Assembly (NCBI RefSeq): GCF_018417595.1 | Contig: NZ_CP070982.1 | Coordinates: 3,244,001 to 3,308,000 of the forward strand | Direction: 5' to 3' | From: Pseudomonas entomophila | Lineage (GTDB): Bacteria > Pseudomonadota > Gammaproteobacteria > Pseudomonadales > Pseudomonadaceae | DNA length: 64,000 nt | In this document: one piece after another, positions 18,961 through 29,100 of the stretch | Position numbering within the stretch: position 1 is the first letter of the stretch | How the letters are laid out: each line of letters starts with the position of its first letter | Notes under the pieces: model-generated | Told to the model about the DNA's origin: nothing | Databases searched by the model: none | What the model saw: the letters and a program-made list of their open reading frames with translations, nothing else | Translations under genes and position numbers: made by a program

Positions 18961-19018
18961 TAATGACCATGAGCAAAGTCAATATGACAACAAATAAACA
19001 AGGTCATTATGACCATGA
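18961..19018. promoter_or_regulatory. Repeated TATGACC sites and palindrome upstream of recombinase and nnrS
   Basis: GGTCATTATGACC (19002-19014) is a perfect 6-1-6 palindrome. TAATGACCATGA (18961-18972) and TTATGACCATGA (19007-19018) form an 11 of 12 direct repeat, with a further AATATGAC at 18981. The stretch is AT-rich and lies between the divergent recombinase and nnrS starts: candidate operators or recombinase arm sites. Confidence 0.5.
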
Positions 19019-19114
19019 AAACTGCCATCACCTTGATATTCAAGGGCTTCAGCGATGGCACGGATCGTGATGGTACCCCATTCACCCACGCTGATCGAAC
19101 CAAGGCGCTTTCCC

Positions 19115-20296
19115 ATGCTCATCCAGCCGATCACCGCTCGCCCACGCCAGGCCCTCTGGGCCCTGGGTTTTCGCCCATTCTTCCTCGGCGGCAGCCTGTT
19201 CGCCTTCCTCGCCCTGTTGCTGTGGGCCGGCACACTGACCGGCGCGCTGCAGCTTTCACCTTCGGGGGGCATGCTGGCCTGGCACCGCCATGAAATGCTC
19301 TATGGCTTTGCCGCGGCTATCGTAGCCGGCTTCCTGCTGACAGCCGTGCAGAATTGGAGCGGTATCCCCGGCCTGAGCGGCCGCCCCCTGGTGGGCTTGT
19401 TCCTGCTCTGGCTGCTGGCGCGGGCAAGCTGGTTCCTGCCCTTGCCGCCAGCGCTGCTGATCGTGCTCCAAGGCGCCTTCCTGCCCCTGGTGGCCATCGC
19501 GTTGGCGCGGCCGATCATCCAGCGCCGGCTGCGTAACAATTACCCCATCGTGGTACTGATCCTGCTGTTGTCGGCCTGCCAATGGCTGACACTGGCCGGT
19601 TGGCTCAACCACGACGAGCGCTGGCAACGGCGTGGTGTGCTCGCCGGGCTTTGGCTGGTGGCGGCGATGATGAGCGTGATCGGTGGCCGGGTGATCCCCT
19701 TCTTCACCCGTCGCGGCCTGGGCGACATGACCCCGGCGCCGACGCGTCCCTGGCTTGATCGCGCCTGCCTGGCGGCCAGCGTGACGCTGCCTGTCAGCTA
19801 TCTGGCCGGGTTTGACGATGCACCGCAACCGCTGATGGCCCTGCTGTTCGGCGCCTTGGCCGTGTTGCACGGTATCCGGCTGGTGTTATGGCACGACCAC
19901 GGCATCTGGCGCGTACCGCTGCTGTGGTCGCTGCACCTGGCCTATGCATGGCTGGTGCCGGCCTGCCTGGGGCTGGCGGTGTGGCATGCCGGGGTGGACA
20001 TCAACCCGAGCCTGGCGGCCCATGCGCTCACGGTCGGGGCCATGACCGGGCTGATCGTGGCCATGATGGCGCGGGTCAGCCTTGGGCACACCGGGCGCCC
20101 CTTGCAGGTGCCGCGCAGCGTCGGCTGGGCCTTCGCGCTGATCCAGCTGGCGGCGCTGGCACGGGTGGTACTGGTGCCGTTCACGTCGCTGGGGCTGGGC
20201 CTGTCGTTGATTTTGGGGTGTGCTGGGTTGCTGCTGTTCCTGTGGCATTACCTGCCGATCCTGATGCGCCCCAGGGTGGACGGGATGCCGGGATAA
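19115..20296 (+). CDS. nnrS: NnrS family membrane protein
   Basis: 393 residues, about 12 predicted membrane segments. Start at ATG 19115 (MLIQPITARPRQALWALGFRPFF); the in-frame ATG at 19055 adds 20 non-conserved-looking residues. Recognisable NnrS features are ALGFRPFFLGGSLFAF, WHRHEMLYGFAAAIVAGFLLTAVQNW, IGGRVIPFFTRRG and HALTVGAMTGLIVAMMARVSLGHTGRPL. The histidines in HRHEM and GHTGR are likely haem or copper ligands. NnrS proteins are linked to resistance to nitrosative stress. No denitrification genes are adjacent and no NnrR/DNR-type box was obvious. Confidence 0.88.
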   Translation: MLIQPITARPRQALWALGFRPFFLGGSLFAFLALLLWAGTLTGALQLSPSGGMLAWHRHEMLYGFAAAIVAGFLLTAVQNWSGIPGLSGRPLVGLFLLWLLARASWFLPLPPALLIVLQGAFLPLVAIALARPIIQRRLRNNYPIVVLILLLSACQWLTLAGWLNHDERWQRRGVLAGLWLVAAMMSVIGGRVIPFFTRRGLGDMTPAPTRPWLDRACLAASVTLPVSYLAGFDDAPQPLMALLFGALAVLHGIRLVLWHDHGIWRVPLLWSLHLAYAWLVPACLGLAVWHAGVDINPSLAAHALTVGAMTGLIVAMMARVSLGHTGRPLQVPRSVGWAFALIQLAALARVVLVPFTSLGLGLSLILGCAGLLLFLWHYLPILMRPRVDGMPG

Positions 20297-20320
20297 CGCA
20301 GCGCCTGAGAGGGTTGCAAC

Positions 20321-20407
20321 CTGTAGGAGCGGCTTCAGCCGCGATCACCCGCGAAGTGGGTGCCAGACACCGCGTTGTCTGTATCGCGGCTAAAGCCGCT
20401 CCTACAG
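20321..20407. repeat. Paired REP element
   Basis: CTGTAGGAGCGGCTTCAGCC at the left, TAAAGCCGCTCCTACAG at the right, centre with ATCACCCGCGAAGTGGGTGC. Located between nnrS and the DUF1345 gene. Confidence 0.9.
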
Positions 20408-20489
20408 AGGTCCTGTCAAATCAGCTGCTGCTCGCCCGGCAACGTCGTGTGGTCTACAGTTGCAGCGCCCCCTCCAACTCCGAGACAAC

Positions 20490-21137
20490 ATGGCCTTCCA
20501 CCACCTCACCCGCACCCACCCCCGCCTCAGCATCGCCATCCTGGCCGGCCTTCTCGGCGCCTGGCTGATCCCCGCCGACGACACCGTGCAGCGCATCCTC
20601 GCCGGCTGGAACCTCGGCGTGTGGCTCTACTTGCTGATGGTCCTGTGGCTCAGCCTGCGGGCGACCGCGCAGAAGGTCCGCCAAGTGGCGAGCATCGAAG
20701 ACGAGAACGCCGGCCTGGTGCTGGTCACTGTCATCGTGGCGGCCATCGCCAGCCTCGCCGCGGTCACCCTGCAACTGGTGTCCAGCCGTGGCCTGGAGGG
20801 CGGCGCGCTGGCCCTGCACTACCTGTACACCGGGCTGACCGTGGCCGGCTCATGGCTGCTGATCGGTTGCATCTTCAGCCTGCACTACGCACGGCTGTTC
20901 TACACCGGCGATCGCCACGAACCGCCGCTGCGCTTCCCCGACAACGAGCGCAACCCGGACTACTGGGACTTCCACTACTTCTCGTTCACCATCAGCGTCG
21001 CCGTGCAGACATCGGATATCGGTGTCGGAGGGCGCGCCATGCGCAAGGCGGTACTGGCCCACTCACTGGTAGGCTTCGTGTTCAACACGGCGATCCTGGG
21101 CTTCACCATCAACATCGCCGCTGGCCTGCTCGGCTAG
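20490..21137 (+). CDS. DUF1345 domain membrane protein
   Basis: 215 residues with about five predicted membrane helices ([84 protein letters not shown]). The conserved block [20 protein letters not shown] and [21 protein letters not shown] matches DUF1345. Function unknown; located in the inner membrane. ATG 20490 is chosen over a non-ATG extension to 20460. The 3' end runs 75 bases into the convergent aminotransferase gene. Confidence 0.85.
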   Translation: MAFHHLTRTHPRLSIAILAGLLGAWLIPADDTVQRILAGWNLGVWLYLLMVLWLSLRATAQKVRQVASIEDENAGLVLVTVIVAAIASLAAVTLQLVSSRGLEGGALALHYLYTGLTVAGSWLLIGCIFSLHYARLFYTGDRHEPPLRFPDNERNPDYWDFHYFSFTISVAVQTSDIGVGGRAMRKAVLAHSLVGFVFNTAILGFTINIAAGLLG

Positions 21138-22292
21138 CACGCGCCGGGCACAGGCGACGATGCGCCGGCAAGCCTCCTCCAGCGCCTCGGCATCCAGCAC
21201 CAGCCCCAGCCGCACATGCCCCGCCGCGCTTGGGCCGAAGGCATCTCCCGGCAACAGCGTCACCCCCTCCTCCAACAGCAGGCGCTGGGCGAAGATCTGG
21301 GCGCTGAGCCCGCTGCCACGGATATCGAGCATCACGAACATGCCACCCGCCGGGCGATGCACGCGTACCCCCGGGCAGCCTTCCAGCGCCGCGCAGACCC
21401 GGTCACGCCGCTGGCGGTAGGCCTCACGCATCTGCCGGACCTCCGGCAAATCGCGCTCCAGTGCCAGGCAGGTGGCCCGCATGACGAACTCCGGCAGGCC
21501 GAACAGCATGGTCATGGCCAGGTTGCCCAGATGCGCCGCCAACGTCTTGGGCCCGATCACCCAGCCCACTCGCCAGCCGCTCATGGCGTGGGACTTGGAC
21601 AGGCTGTCGATCACCACGCAGCGCTCGGCCATGCCCGGCAGGCTGAGCGGGCTTGGCGCCGGGCCGTCATAACTCAGGTTGCGATACACCTCATCGCACA
21701 CCAGCCACAGGTCATGCTCGCGGCACAGTTGCGCAAGGGTCGCCATGTCGGCCGCATCGATGGTCGCGCCGGTGGGGTTGTGCGGGCTGTTGAGCAGCAG
21801 GCCACGGGTGCGTGGGGTGATGGCCCGGGCCACGGCGCCAGGGTCAAGCCGAAAGCCTGCTTCCGAGCTTACCGCCACGGGTACCGCCTGCGCGCCGCAA
21901 GCACCGAACACACCGTGGTAGGTGACATACATCGGCTCAGCGACGATTACCTCGTCGCCGGCCTCGAACAGGCACTGGAACGTCGCGTACAAGGCGCACT
22001 GGGCGCCAGCGGTGACGACCACGTGGTCCGGATCGAGGGGCAACTGGCGGTCGCGCACGATGGCCTGACGCAAGGCCAGGCTGCCGCGCACATCACTGTA
22101 GTGGGTATCACCCTGGCGCAAGCTGGCCACGGCCGCCTCGACCACCGCGGGCGGTGTGTCGAAATCCGGGTCGCCCATCGACAGCAGGAAGATCTCACGC
22201 CCCTGTCGGCGCAGGGCCAGGGCCTGGTAGTGGATATCCCAGGCGGCGGCCGCCTCGCCGGCGATGCGTTGGGTGAGCGTGGAAAATCGCAT
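21063..22292 (-). CDS. aruH: Arginine:pyruvate transaminase-like aminotransferase
   Basis: 409 residues, fold-type [79 protein letters not shown] and the Schiff-base lysine in [15 protein letters not shown] all closely resemble P. aeruginosa AruH as I remember it, which starts the arginine transaminase route by converting L-arginine to 2-ketoarginine. The companion decarboxylase aruI is not adjacent, so the assignment rests on sequence alone; a general aspartate/alanine-type transaminase remains possible. The C-terminal 25 codons overlap the convergent DUF1345 gene. Confidence 0.75.
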   Translation of the reverse strand: MRFSTLTQRIAGEAAAAWDIHYQALALRRQGREIFLLSMGDPDFDTPPAVVEAAVASLRQGDTHYSDVRGSLALRQAIVRDRQLPLDPDHVVVTAGAQCALYATFQCLFEAGDEVIVAEPMYVTYHGVFGACGAQAVPVAVSSEAGFRLDPGAVARAITPRTRGLLLNSPHNPTGATIDAADMATLAQLCREHDLWLVCDEVYRNLSYDGPAPSPLSLPGMAERCVVIDSLSKSHAMSGWRVGWVIGPKTLAAHLGNLAMTMLFGLPEFVMRATCLALERDLPEVRQMREAYRQRRDRVCAALEGCPGVRVHRPAGGMFVMLDIRGSGLSAQIFAQRLLLEEGVTLLPGDAFGPSAAGHVRLGLVLDAEALEEACRRIVACARRVLAEQASGDVDGEAQDRRVEHEAYQ

Positions 22293-22575
22293 GGCTACCT
22301 CCCTGTCTGCCCGACCCGCACCGCTGGTCCGAAATCGCTGCCAGTAAACATAGCAGAGCCGGGCGCCGCGCCAGCGCCCGGCCCACAGGACAAACGTTTG
22401 CCCCGGTCGATGCCCGCCGACCGGTCACGATGACAGCAGTGTGACCCCCGTCATGCATTAGCACATTTGCCATATTTTCCAGGGAACACTGCCATGGCAG
22501 GTGCTATGGTTAATTCCCGACGGCCAGGCACGGCCATTTCAATCACCGCGTTCAGGTACGAACAAGGAGGCTGGC

Positions 22576-22839
22576 ATGAACAAGATGACGTTCCCCAACG
22601 CCTGCCAGGTGATGCGTTGGCACTTTCACCCACTGGGGTTCGAAGCCAGCATGGACGCACCTCGCAGCATGGTTGCCCGGCTCTTCGACCGGGCCACGGG
22701 CGTGACACTGCTGGCCATCGCCGGCATCCCCTGCACGGCGATCATGGCCGCCGCCGATGTCGAGCGCATCATCGAAGCCGTGGAAGCCGAGCTGGAAACC
22801 TTCGACCTGGTCGGCAACGCGCTGCACGACGCGGTCTGA
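22576..22839 (+). CDS. DUF1652 family small protein
   Basis: 87 residues. ATG 22576 follows AAGGAGG at ideal spacing. Soluble, no signal. The pattern CQVMRWHFHPLGFEASMDAP and the closing IIEAVEAELETFD match DUF1652, a family common in Pseudomonas with no known function. Stands alone with its own upstream region. Confidence 0.8.
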   Translation: MNKMTFPNACQVMRWHFHPLGFEASMDAPRSMVARLFDRATGVTLLAIAGIPCTAIMAAADVERIIEAVEAELETFDLVGNALHDAV

Positions 22840-22947
22840 CCTCAATCCCTCATTTGCTAACGACCGGAACGGCCGTGGCATCGCGCTGGCCAAAAACCTG
22901 GCAACGTCTTTACTTGCTGTTACGCCCCTTCACCCTGGTGTGAGCCT

Positions 22948-23334
22948 ATGAAGATCGTGGTCACCAGCATTCTCGTCGACGACCAGGCCAAGGCCCAGGC
23001 GTTCTACCACCACGTACTGGGTTTCCAACCCAAGCACGATATTCCGATGGGCAAGCACCGCTGGCTCACCTTCACCTCCCCCAACGACCCCAACGGTGTC
23101 GAACTGTTGCTCGAGCCGGATGCCCACCCGGCTGCAAAAGCCTACAAGACCGCCCTCAAGCAGGAAGGTATCCCCGCCACTTCGTTCGGTGTACGCGATG
23201 TCCAGGCCGAATACATCCGCCTGTGCGCCGCGGGCGTACACTTCACTCAGCCACCGACGGTGGCCGGGCCGGTAACGGTAGCGGTGTTCGACGACACCTG
23301 CGGCAACCTGATCCAGATCGCCCAGCGGCACTGA
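22948..23334 (+). CDS. VOC (glyoxalase/dioxygenase fold) family protein
   Basis: 128 residues made of two beta-alpha-beta-beta-beta modules: MKIVVTSILVDDQAKAQAFYHHVLGFQPKHDIPMG and GVRDVQAEYIRLCAAGVHFT through VAVFDDTCGNLIQIAQ. The length and FYHHVLGF pattern are those of single-domain glyoxalase-like proteins. Candidate metal ligands are unclear (the usual first-strand His/Glu is not obvious), so it may be a binding protein rather than an enzyme. Separate from its neighbours by more than 75 bases on each side. Confidence 0.82.
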   Translation: MKIVVTSILVDDQAKAQAFYHHVLGFQPKHDIPMGKHRWLTFTSPNDPNGVELLLEPDAHPAAKAYKTALKQEGIPATSFGVRDVQAEYIRLCAAGVHFTQPPTVAGPVTVAVFDDTCGNLIQIAQRH

Positions 23335-23410
23335 TAAAATGGCTGGCGGCGCGCGTGAGCGCCCTCTACATTGCTGACTTCACCCAGCGCAGTCACAACA
23401 AGGAAAACCC

Positions 23411-23980
23411 ATGCGCTACGAGTTCAGCGAAGTCCTCAACGACCTGGTCGACTACTTTCTTCTTGGTGATATCCAACTGCTCGAACACTTCAAGGATGAG
23501 CACGACCTTCCCGACGACCTGGCCCGGGCCTTCACCCAGGGCGACATTGGCGACCAGGCGGTGCGCGAAGGCGTGATCCTGCCCCTGGCCGGTATCGACA
23601 ACCTGCCCTATCGCATCGTTTTCAGCCTCGACGGTGGCACCCCGGCCCTGCTCGAGCCCGGCAGTCGCCTCAAGCACCATCGCAAAGGCCATGTGCTGCG
23701 GGTCGAAAACCGCGCCTTGATGCTGTTCACCTGGCGCGTGCTGCAGCACTTCACCCGCAAGACCATGGGCGACCTGCTGGCACGCTACCAGGAGCCGGGG
23801 CGGCCAATCATCGAGCTGGACAATGGCTGGTACCAAGTCGAAGTGCTGGCGGGTGCCTTGGTGCGGGACGGGCTGTACGAGCCGGCATTCGAGTTCGTGT
23901 TGACGAAAACCCGCGGTCCTCGCGCCGAGGCCGAGGCCGACACCGGTTACCGTTATGGCCTGCGCGGGTACTTCGATTGA
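23411..23980 (+). CDS. Conserved hypothetical protein (189 aa)
   Basis: ATG follows CAAGGAAAACCC, a good ribosome site. Soluble alpha/beta protein without signal peptide or membrane segment, acidic at the N-terminus (EVLNDLVDYFLLGDIQLLEHFKDEHDLPDDLARAF). Motifs worth noting are FTWRVLQHFTRKTMGDLLARY and ETGYRYGLRGYFD-like end DTGYRYGLRGYFD. I do not recognise a family. No operon partner; a REP follows directly. Confidence 0.7.
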   Translation: MRYEFSEVLNDLVDYFLLGDIQLLEHFKDEHDLPDDLARAFTQGDIGDQAVREGVILPLAGIDNLPYRIVFSLDGGTPALLEPGSRLKHHRKGHVLRVENRALMLFTWRVLQHFTRKTMGDLLARYQEPGRPIIELDNGWYQVEVLAGALVRDGLYEPAFEFVLTKTRGPRAEAEADTGYRYGLRGYFD

Positions 23981-23987
23981 GTACAGG

Positions 23988-24073
23988 GGTAGGAGCGGCG
24001 TTAGCCGCGATGCAGACGATGCGGTGCCTGGCACCCGTTTTGCGGGTGATCGCGGCTGAAGCCGCTCCTACAG
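23988..24073. repeat. Paired REP element
   Basis: GTAGGAGCGGCGTTAGCCGC at the left, GCGGCTGAAGCCGCTCCTAC at the right; the centre TGGCACCCGTTTTGCGGGTG is in reverse orientation relative to the 7132 copy. Lies between two convergent genes. Confidence 0.9.
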
Positions 24074-24095
24074 GGGCCTGCCAAATCAATGAACA

Positions 24096-25775
24096 TCAGG
24101 TGTGATGAATATCCCGGTCCTTGGTCTCCGGCAGGAAGAAGATCCCCAGCACCGCCGTCATCACCGCGATCACGATCGGGTACCACAAGCCGTAGTAGAT
24201 ATCCCCGGTCGCCGCCACCATGGCGAACGCCACGGTGGGCAGGAAGCCGCCGAACCAGCCGTTGCCGATGTGGTACGGCAACGACATCGAGGTGTAGCGG
24301 ATCCGCGCCGGGAACAACTCCACCAGCCAGGCGGCGATCGGGCCGTAGACCATGGTCACGTAGATCACCAGAAGCGTCAGCAGCAACAGCACCATCGGGT
24401 AGTGGATCTTCGCCGGGTCGGCTTTTTCCGGGTAGCCTGCTTCCTTCAGCGCAGCCCCGAGGCTGGCGGTGAAGGCATCATTCTGTGCCTTGAAGTCCGC
24501 CGCCGCCAGGCTGCGACCATCGAAGCTCGGCAACACCCGCTCGCCAATGCGTACCTGAGCGACGCTGCCGGGCTCGGCCGCCCGGTTCGCGTAGGGGATG
24601 GCGCGCTTGGCCAGCAGGCTCTTGGCGATGTCGCAGGAACTGGTGAAACGGGCCTTGCCCACCGGGTCGAACTGGAACGCGCATTGCCCGGGGTCGGCCA
24701 CCACCACCACCGGGTTCTGTTCCTGGGCGACGAACACGTCCGGGTTGCCGTACTCGGTGAGCCCCTTGAAGATCGGGAAGTAAGTCAGCGCCGCGATGAT
24801 GCAGCCGGCCATGATGATCGGCTTGCGCCCGATACGGTCGGACAGGCTGCCGAAGATGATGAAGAACGGTGTGCCGATCAACAGCGACCCTGCAATCAGC
24901 AGGTTGGCGGTCTGCGGATCGATCTTGAGCATCTGCAGCAGGAAGAACAGCGCGTAGAACTGCCCGGTGTACCACACCACCGCCTGGCCGGCGGTGCCGC
25001 CGAGCAGCGACATGATCACCACCTTGAGGTTGTCCCAGCGGGCGAACGACTCGGTCAGCGGCGCTTTCGACGCCTTGCCTTCGGCTTTCATCTTCATGAA
25101 CACCGGCGATTCGTTGAGCTGCATGCGGATGTACACCGAGATGGCCAGCAGCAGGATCGACAGCAGGAACGGGATGCGCCAGCCCCAGTCTTCAAAGGCC
25201 TCGGTACCCATCGCCGTGCGGCAGGCCAGGATCACCAGCAGCGACAGGAACAACCCGAGTGTGGCGGTGGTCTGGATCCACGCGGTGAAGAACCCGCGCC
25301 GGCCCTTCGGCGCATGTTCGGCCACATAGGTGGCCGCGCCGCCGTACTCGCCGCCCAGTGCCAGCCCTTGCAACAGGCGCAAGGTGATGAGGATGACCGG
25401 CGCGGCCACGCCAATCGCCGCATAGCTCGGCAGGATACCCACCACTGCGGTGGACAGGCCCATGATGACGATGGTGATGAGGAAGGTGTACTTGCGCCCG
25501 ATCATGTCCCCCAGGCGACCAAACACGATGGCGCCGAACGGCCGTACCGCGAAGCCTGCGGCAAAGGCCAGCAAGGCAAAGATGAACGCAGTGGTTTCAT
25601 TGACGCCGGCAAAGAAGTGCTTGGCGATGATCGCCGCCAGCGAGCCGTACAGGTAGAAGTCGTACCATTCGAACACGGTGCCCAGCGAAGAGGCGAAGAT
25701 GACCTTGCGCTCCTCCCGGGTAATACCACGTTGGGGCGCGCTACTGCCCGTGGATGCGCTGTCGAGGACCGCCAT
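24096..25775 (-). CDS. MHS-family MFS transporter (organic acid/osmolyte symporter type) with long external loop
   Basis: 559 residues. Start at ATG 25775, preceded by GGAGG; earlier in-frame ATG 25835 is unlikely. N-terminal RKVIFASSLGTVFEWYDFYLYG is the metabolite:H+ symporter signature, followed by motif VFGRLGDMIGRKYTFLITI and, in the second half, SLSDRIGRKPIIM. An unusual insert of about 110 residues (from about GNPDVFVAQEQN to EKADPAKIHY) between two late membrane helices contains two cysteines (PGQCAFQF and SSCDIAK) that could form a disulphide in the periplasm. Substrate unknown. Single gene, convergent with the 189-aa hypothetical. Confidence 0.88.
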   Translation of the reverse strand: MAVLDSASTGSSAPQRGITREERKVIFASSLGTVFEWYDFYLYGSLAAIIAKHFFAGVNETTAFIFALLAFAAGFAVRPFGAIVFGRLGDMIGRKYTFLITIVIMGLSTAVVGILPSYAAIGVAAPVILITLRLLQGLALGGEYGGAATYVAEHAPKGRRGFFTAWIQTTATLGLFLSLLVILACRTAMGTEAFEDWGWRIPFLLSILLLAISVYIRMQLNESPVFMKMKAEGKASKAPLTESFARWDNLKVVIMSLLGGTAGQAVVWYTGQFYALFFLLQMLKIDPQTANLLIAGSLLIGTPFFIIFGSLSDRIGRKPIIMAGCIIAALTYFPIFKGLTEYGNPDVFVAQEQNPVVVVADPGQCAFQFDPVGKARFTSSCDIAKSLLAKRAIPYANRAAEPGSVAQVRIGERVLPSFDGRSLAAADFKAQNDAFTASLGAALKEAGYPEKADPAKIHYPMVLLLLTLLVIYVTMVYGPIAAWLVELFPARIRYTSMSLPYHIGNGWFGGFLPTVAFAMVAATGDIYYGLWYPIVIAVMTAVLGIFFLPETKDRDIHHT

Positions 25776-25948
25776 GGGTCGCCTCCGTCTGGTTGTCGCG
25801 GGCCGGAGTGTCCCAATCAGATGAAGCGCACGCACCCAGGCCCCAGGGCTTTACCGGTTGCGCGAAGCACGACGAGGCAGGCCTCGGATCGCGGCAAGGT
25901 CACCTGAAGCATAATCGGCTTTGTCGGGATAGCCAGCCTGCACCGCTT

Positions 25949-26095
25949 TCACGCCAGGAACCGGACGACCTCGTCAAGCACGCGCGGCATCTGCTCACGG
26001 TGCGGGACATGCCCGCAACCCTCGTGGATCGTCTTTCGACGTGGGCCTGCGGCCAACCGAACGAAGCGTTCGGGATGAGCCAGGCTGCCGAACTC
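25949..26095 (-). pseudogene. Remnant C-terminus of an alpha/beta hydrolase
   Basis: On the minus strand the frame ending at 25949 reads LAHPERFVRLAAGPRR, then KTIHEGCGHVPHREQMPRVL and DEVVRFLA. The GCGHVPHREQP-like segment followed by a closing helix is the catalytic-histidine end of alpha/beta hydrolases. The upstream part of the frame has no nucleophile elbow or oxyanion region and quickly loses similarity, so at most about 50 codons survive. It occupies the gap between the MHS permease and the NEL-type toxin gene; the toxin insertion may have truncated it. Confidence 0.5.
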
Positions 26096-26166
26096 ATTGC
26101 ATATGTACCCCCCCTGCCAGCATCCACTGCCGTTGAATGGCCGCCTACCACCATCGGAGCACGGCC

Positions 26167-29100
26167 ATGCACAGCATCGATCCCCCCTATCACCAGCAGC
26201 AGATCCTGGGCAGCATGCCAGGCTGGGCGAAACACCTTCATCACACACACGCCAACAGGCTGCTGCGGTGCGCTCATGTGGAGCATGTCGACGCAGCAGG
26301 TCAATTCCCGCAATGGTTCACGCAGGCCACCCCCGAGCAGCAAATCGACCTGCGCAATGCCATCCGGCGCCGGGCCACCAGCCGCAAGGCATTGGCCAAG
26401 GCGCTGAAAGACCTGCGCGGTATCACCGAGTTCTGCGAACCCCTGCTGCAGGCGGAGCTCGGCCTGACGGTCCCCGTGACAGACGCGCAATTTCGTTTCC
26501 AACCCTTCACTTCACACATGGAAGGCGACGTTCCCGACCCCGATGCCTCGCACTCCACCCCTCGCCCGCCGTCGTTTACCGAGCAGCCGTCCGGCAGCGC
26601 GACCCTCACCAGCCTGCTAGAGGCCGCCCTGCACAACTTCGAGGGCATGGCCGAGGTCGGCTCGTTCAGTGCCTTGCAGGCCAGCATCACGGACAGCGCC
26701 GAGCTGCCAGGCCTGACCACCAGCCAGTTCGTGAGCCGCTGCCGCGCTCTGGACCTGGGCAAACGCTACCAGGCCCACCTGCAAAGCCTGTATGGCGGTG
26801 AGCGCAAGGCCCAGGTGCAGCCAGCATGGGTGCAGGCCCGACGCGACGAACTGGTAGTCAAGTGCGTGATCGCGCATTTGCGGGGCAAACTCACCGACGC
26901 AGGTCACCAGGCGCTTCGCCAGTTCTGTACCACGGATACCGCCCCTCGCTACGGCATCCACCCCGTCGCGGCGCAGACCCTGACCATGCTCGGCATCCAG
27001 CTGCACGACTTGCTTCTGTTGACGCCCACAGGTGTAACGACGCCACCCTATATCGCCTATCTGCCCTTCGATGACGAACATCCGGTGCAAGAATTCGCCA
27101 ACTTGCTGGCTTTGGGCAGGTATATGCGCCTGCGCCTGCTGGAGCCCGCCTATCGCGAGCGCTTCCTTGAGCATGTCGCGCTGAAGGATCGCCCGAAGAT
27201 GGCCAGGAAGCTGAAGGCCAGGCTGTTCGAAAGCCCCCACTCCGACGTGATCCCGCTCGAACCGCCTTCACCCGCCCTTGGCGAGACCGAGCCCGGCACA
27301 CATCCCTGGCAAGGGCAGTTGGCCGACGAGGCTCAAGAGGAAGATGGCGCGCTGCGCCCCACCCGCTTCCCGTCGCTGGCGGTGCATGAAGTGCCAATCG
27401 CCTTCCCCGTCTGGCCCAAGCTCTTCAATGCCCATGTTCAGCGCCTGCGGGCTGATGCCCGGGGTGTCGCGGTGCCGACAGCGGACAGGGATGCCAAGGC
27501 ACGGGCCGAGCGCCTGGGGCACTGGGCCGAACGCGGCCTGACGCTACTCAACGTCGCCGCCATGTTCGTCCCGGGCCTCGACGCGGTCATGCTGGCCGTG
27601 GGTGCCGCGCAGGTGATGGCGAGCATCTTCCATGGCTTCGACGCCTGGTCCGAAGGGAACAATGCCGAAGCGGTGGCGCAGGTCGAGTCGCTGCTCGTCG
27701 GTCTCGGCGGCGTCATTGTCATCGCCGGTGCCGCCAAGGTGGCGAAGGCCTCCGGTTTCGTCGACTCGATGGACAGCATCTGGGTCGACGGCGAGCAACG
27801 CCTGTGGCATCCGCAGCTCGAACAATATCGCAGCTCGGTCGCGCTGCCTGAGGGCCTGCCGCCAGACGCAGAAGGTATCCTTGACCATGACGCGCGACAC
27901 TTCATCGAGCTGGTCGACGACGTCTACGAAGTTGCCCGGGACGCCGAGGGCCACTGGCGCGTCGTGCACCCGAACGATCCGCAGGCTTATCAGCCGCGAA
28001 TCGAAGGTAATGGCAAAGGCGCCTGGCGAATGAAGCACGAACGCCCCCAGGACTGGAGCCGCGTCACATTGATGCGTCGCCTCGGCCCACTCGGCAAGGG
28101 GTTGAAGGACCAAGACCTGCTCGCCGCACTCGACAGCACGGGGCTGGACCGGGGCGTGCTGGAGCAGTTGCATGCCGATGGCAGACGCCCCCCGGCATTG
28201 CTCGAGGATGCCCTGCGACGGCTGAAAGCCGACACCACCGCCGACGACATCATCGCCCGCGCCCGTGCGGGCAGCCCACTGACCCCCTATGAACAATTCG
28301 CCGCCACCGTACTGGTCGAGCTGCCCGGCTGGCCCGAGGATGTCGTGCTGGAAGTGTTCGACGGCACCGAGCCGATGGGCAGCGCGACGCGCCATGGGCG
28401 CAACCAACCAGGTGACACCGTAATCCAGTTGACCCGGATCGACCTGGACAATGGCGACCTGGCCCGCATCGTCCTTGAGCATCTGGACGAGAACGCGATC
28501 GACGCGCTGCTGCCCGAGGGCACCGCGGCCGCGCACCGCCAGCAGGCGCTGCAGACCCTGATGGCCGACCAGCTCGCAATGAAACGCCAATCGCTGTTCG
28601 ACAGTGTCTACGACAGCACCTGCGAAGCCACCTGGCCTTCGGCAGTTACCATTGGCCGGCAATTTCCGACATTGCCCAGGCAGGCATTGGAAGAGCTGGT
28701 CGGCCAAGCCAGCACCACCGAACGGGAAACCCTGCTCGCCGGCCGCGTGCCCCTGCGCATTGCCGAGGAAGCCCGTTTGATGCAGGCCCGCGTGCGCCTC
28801 GACCGAGCCATCCTGGGGCTGTACCGAAGCAGCCTGGCAAACGCCGACAGCCAGAGCATCCGTGCAGGCCTGCTGACCGAACATCCGCGGTGGACGCCCG
28901 AGCAGTGCTACCACGCCGCATTGGCTGATCGCCATCGTGCCGCGCGCCTTATCGGCCAGCAATCGCCGCCCAACGGTTTTCGCTCGCCGTTACGCCTGAA
29001 CGATGGGCGTTTTGGCTACCCCCTGAGCCCTGGCATATTCGCCACCAGGGCCGAACGCGAACTGCATGCGCTTTACCCAGGCCTGAGTGAGCGCAAGCTA

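Noticed and set aside
27544..28962. Minus-strand frame of 472 codons
   Set aside because: Antisense to the NEL-type toxin gene; low-complexity composition.
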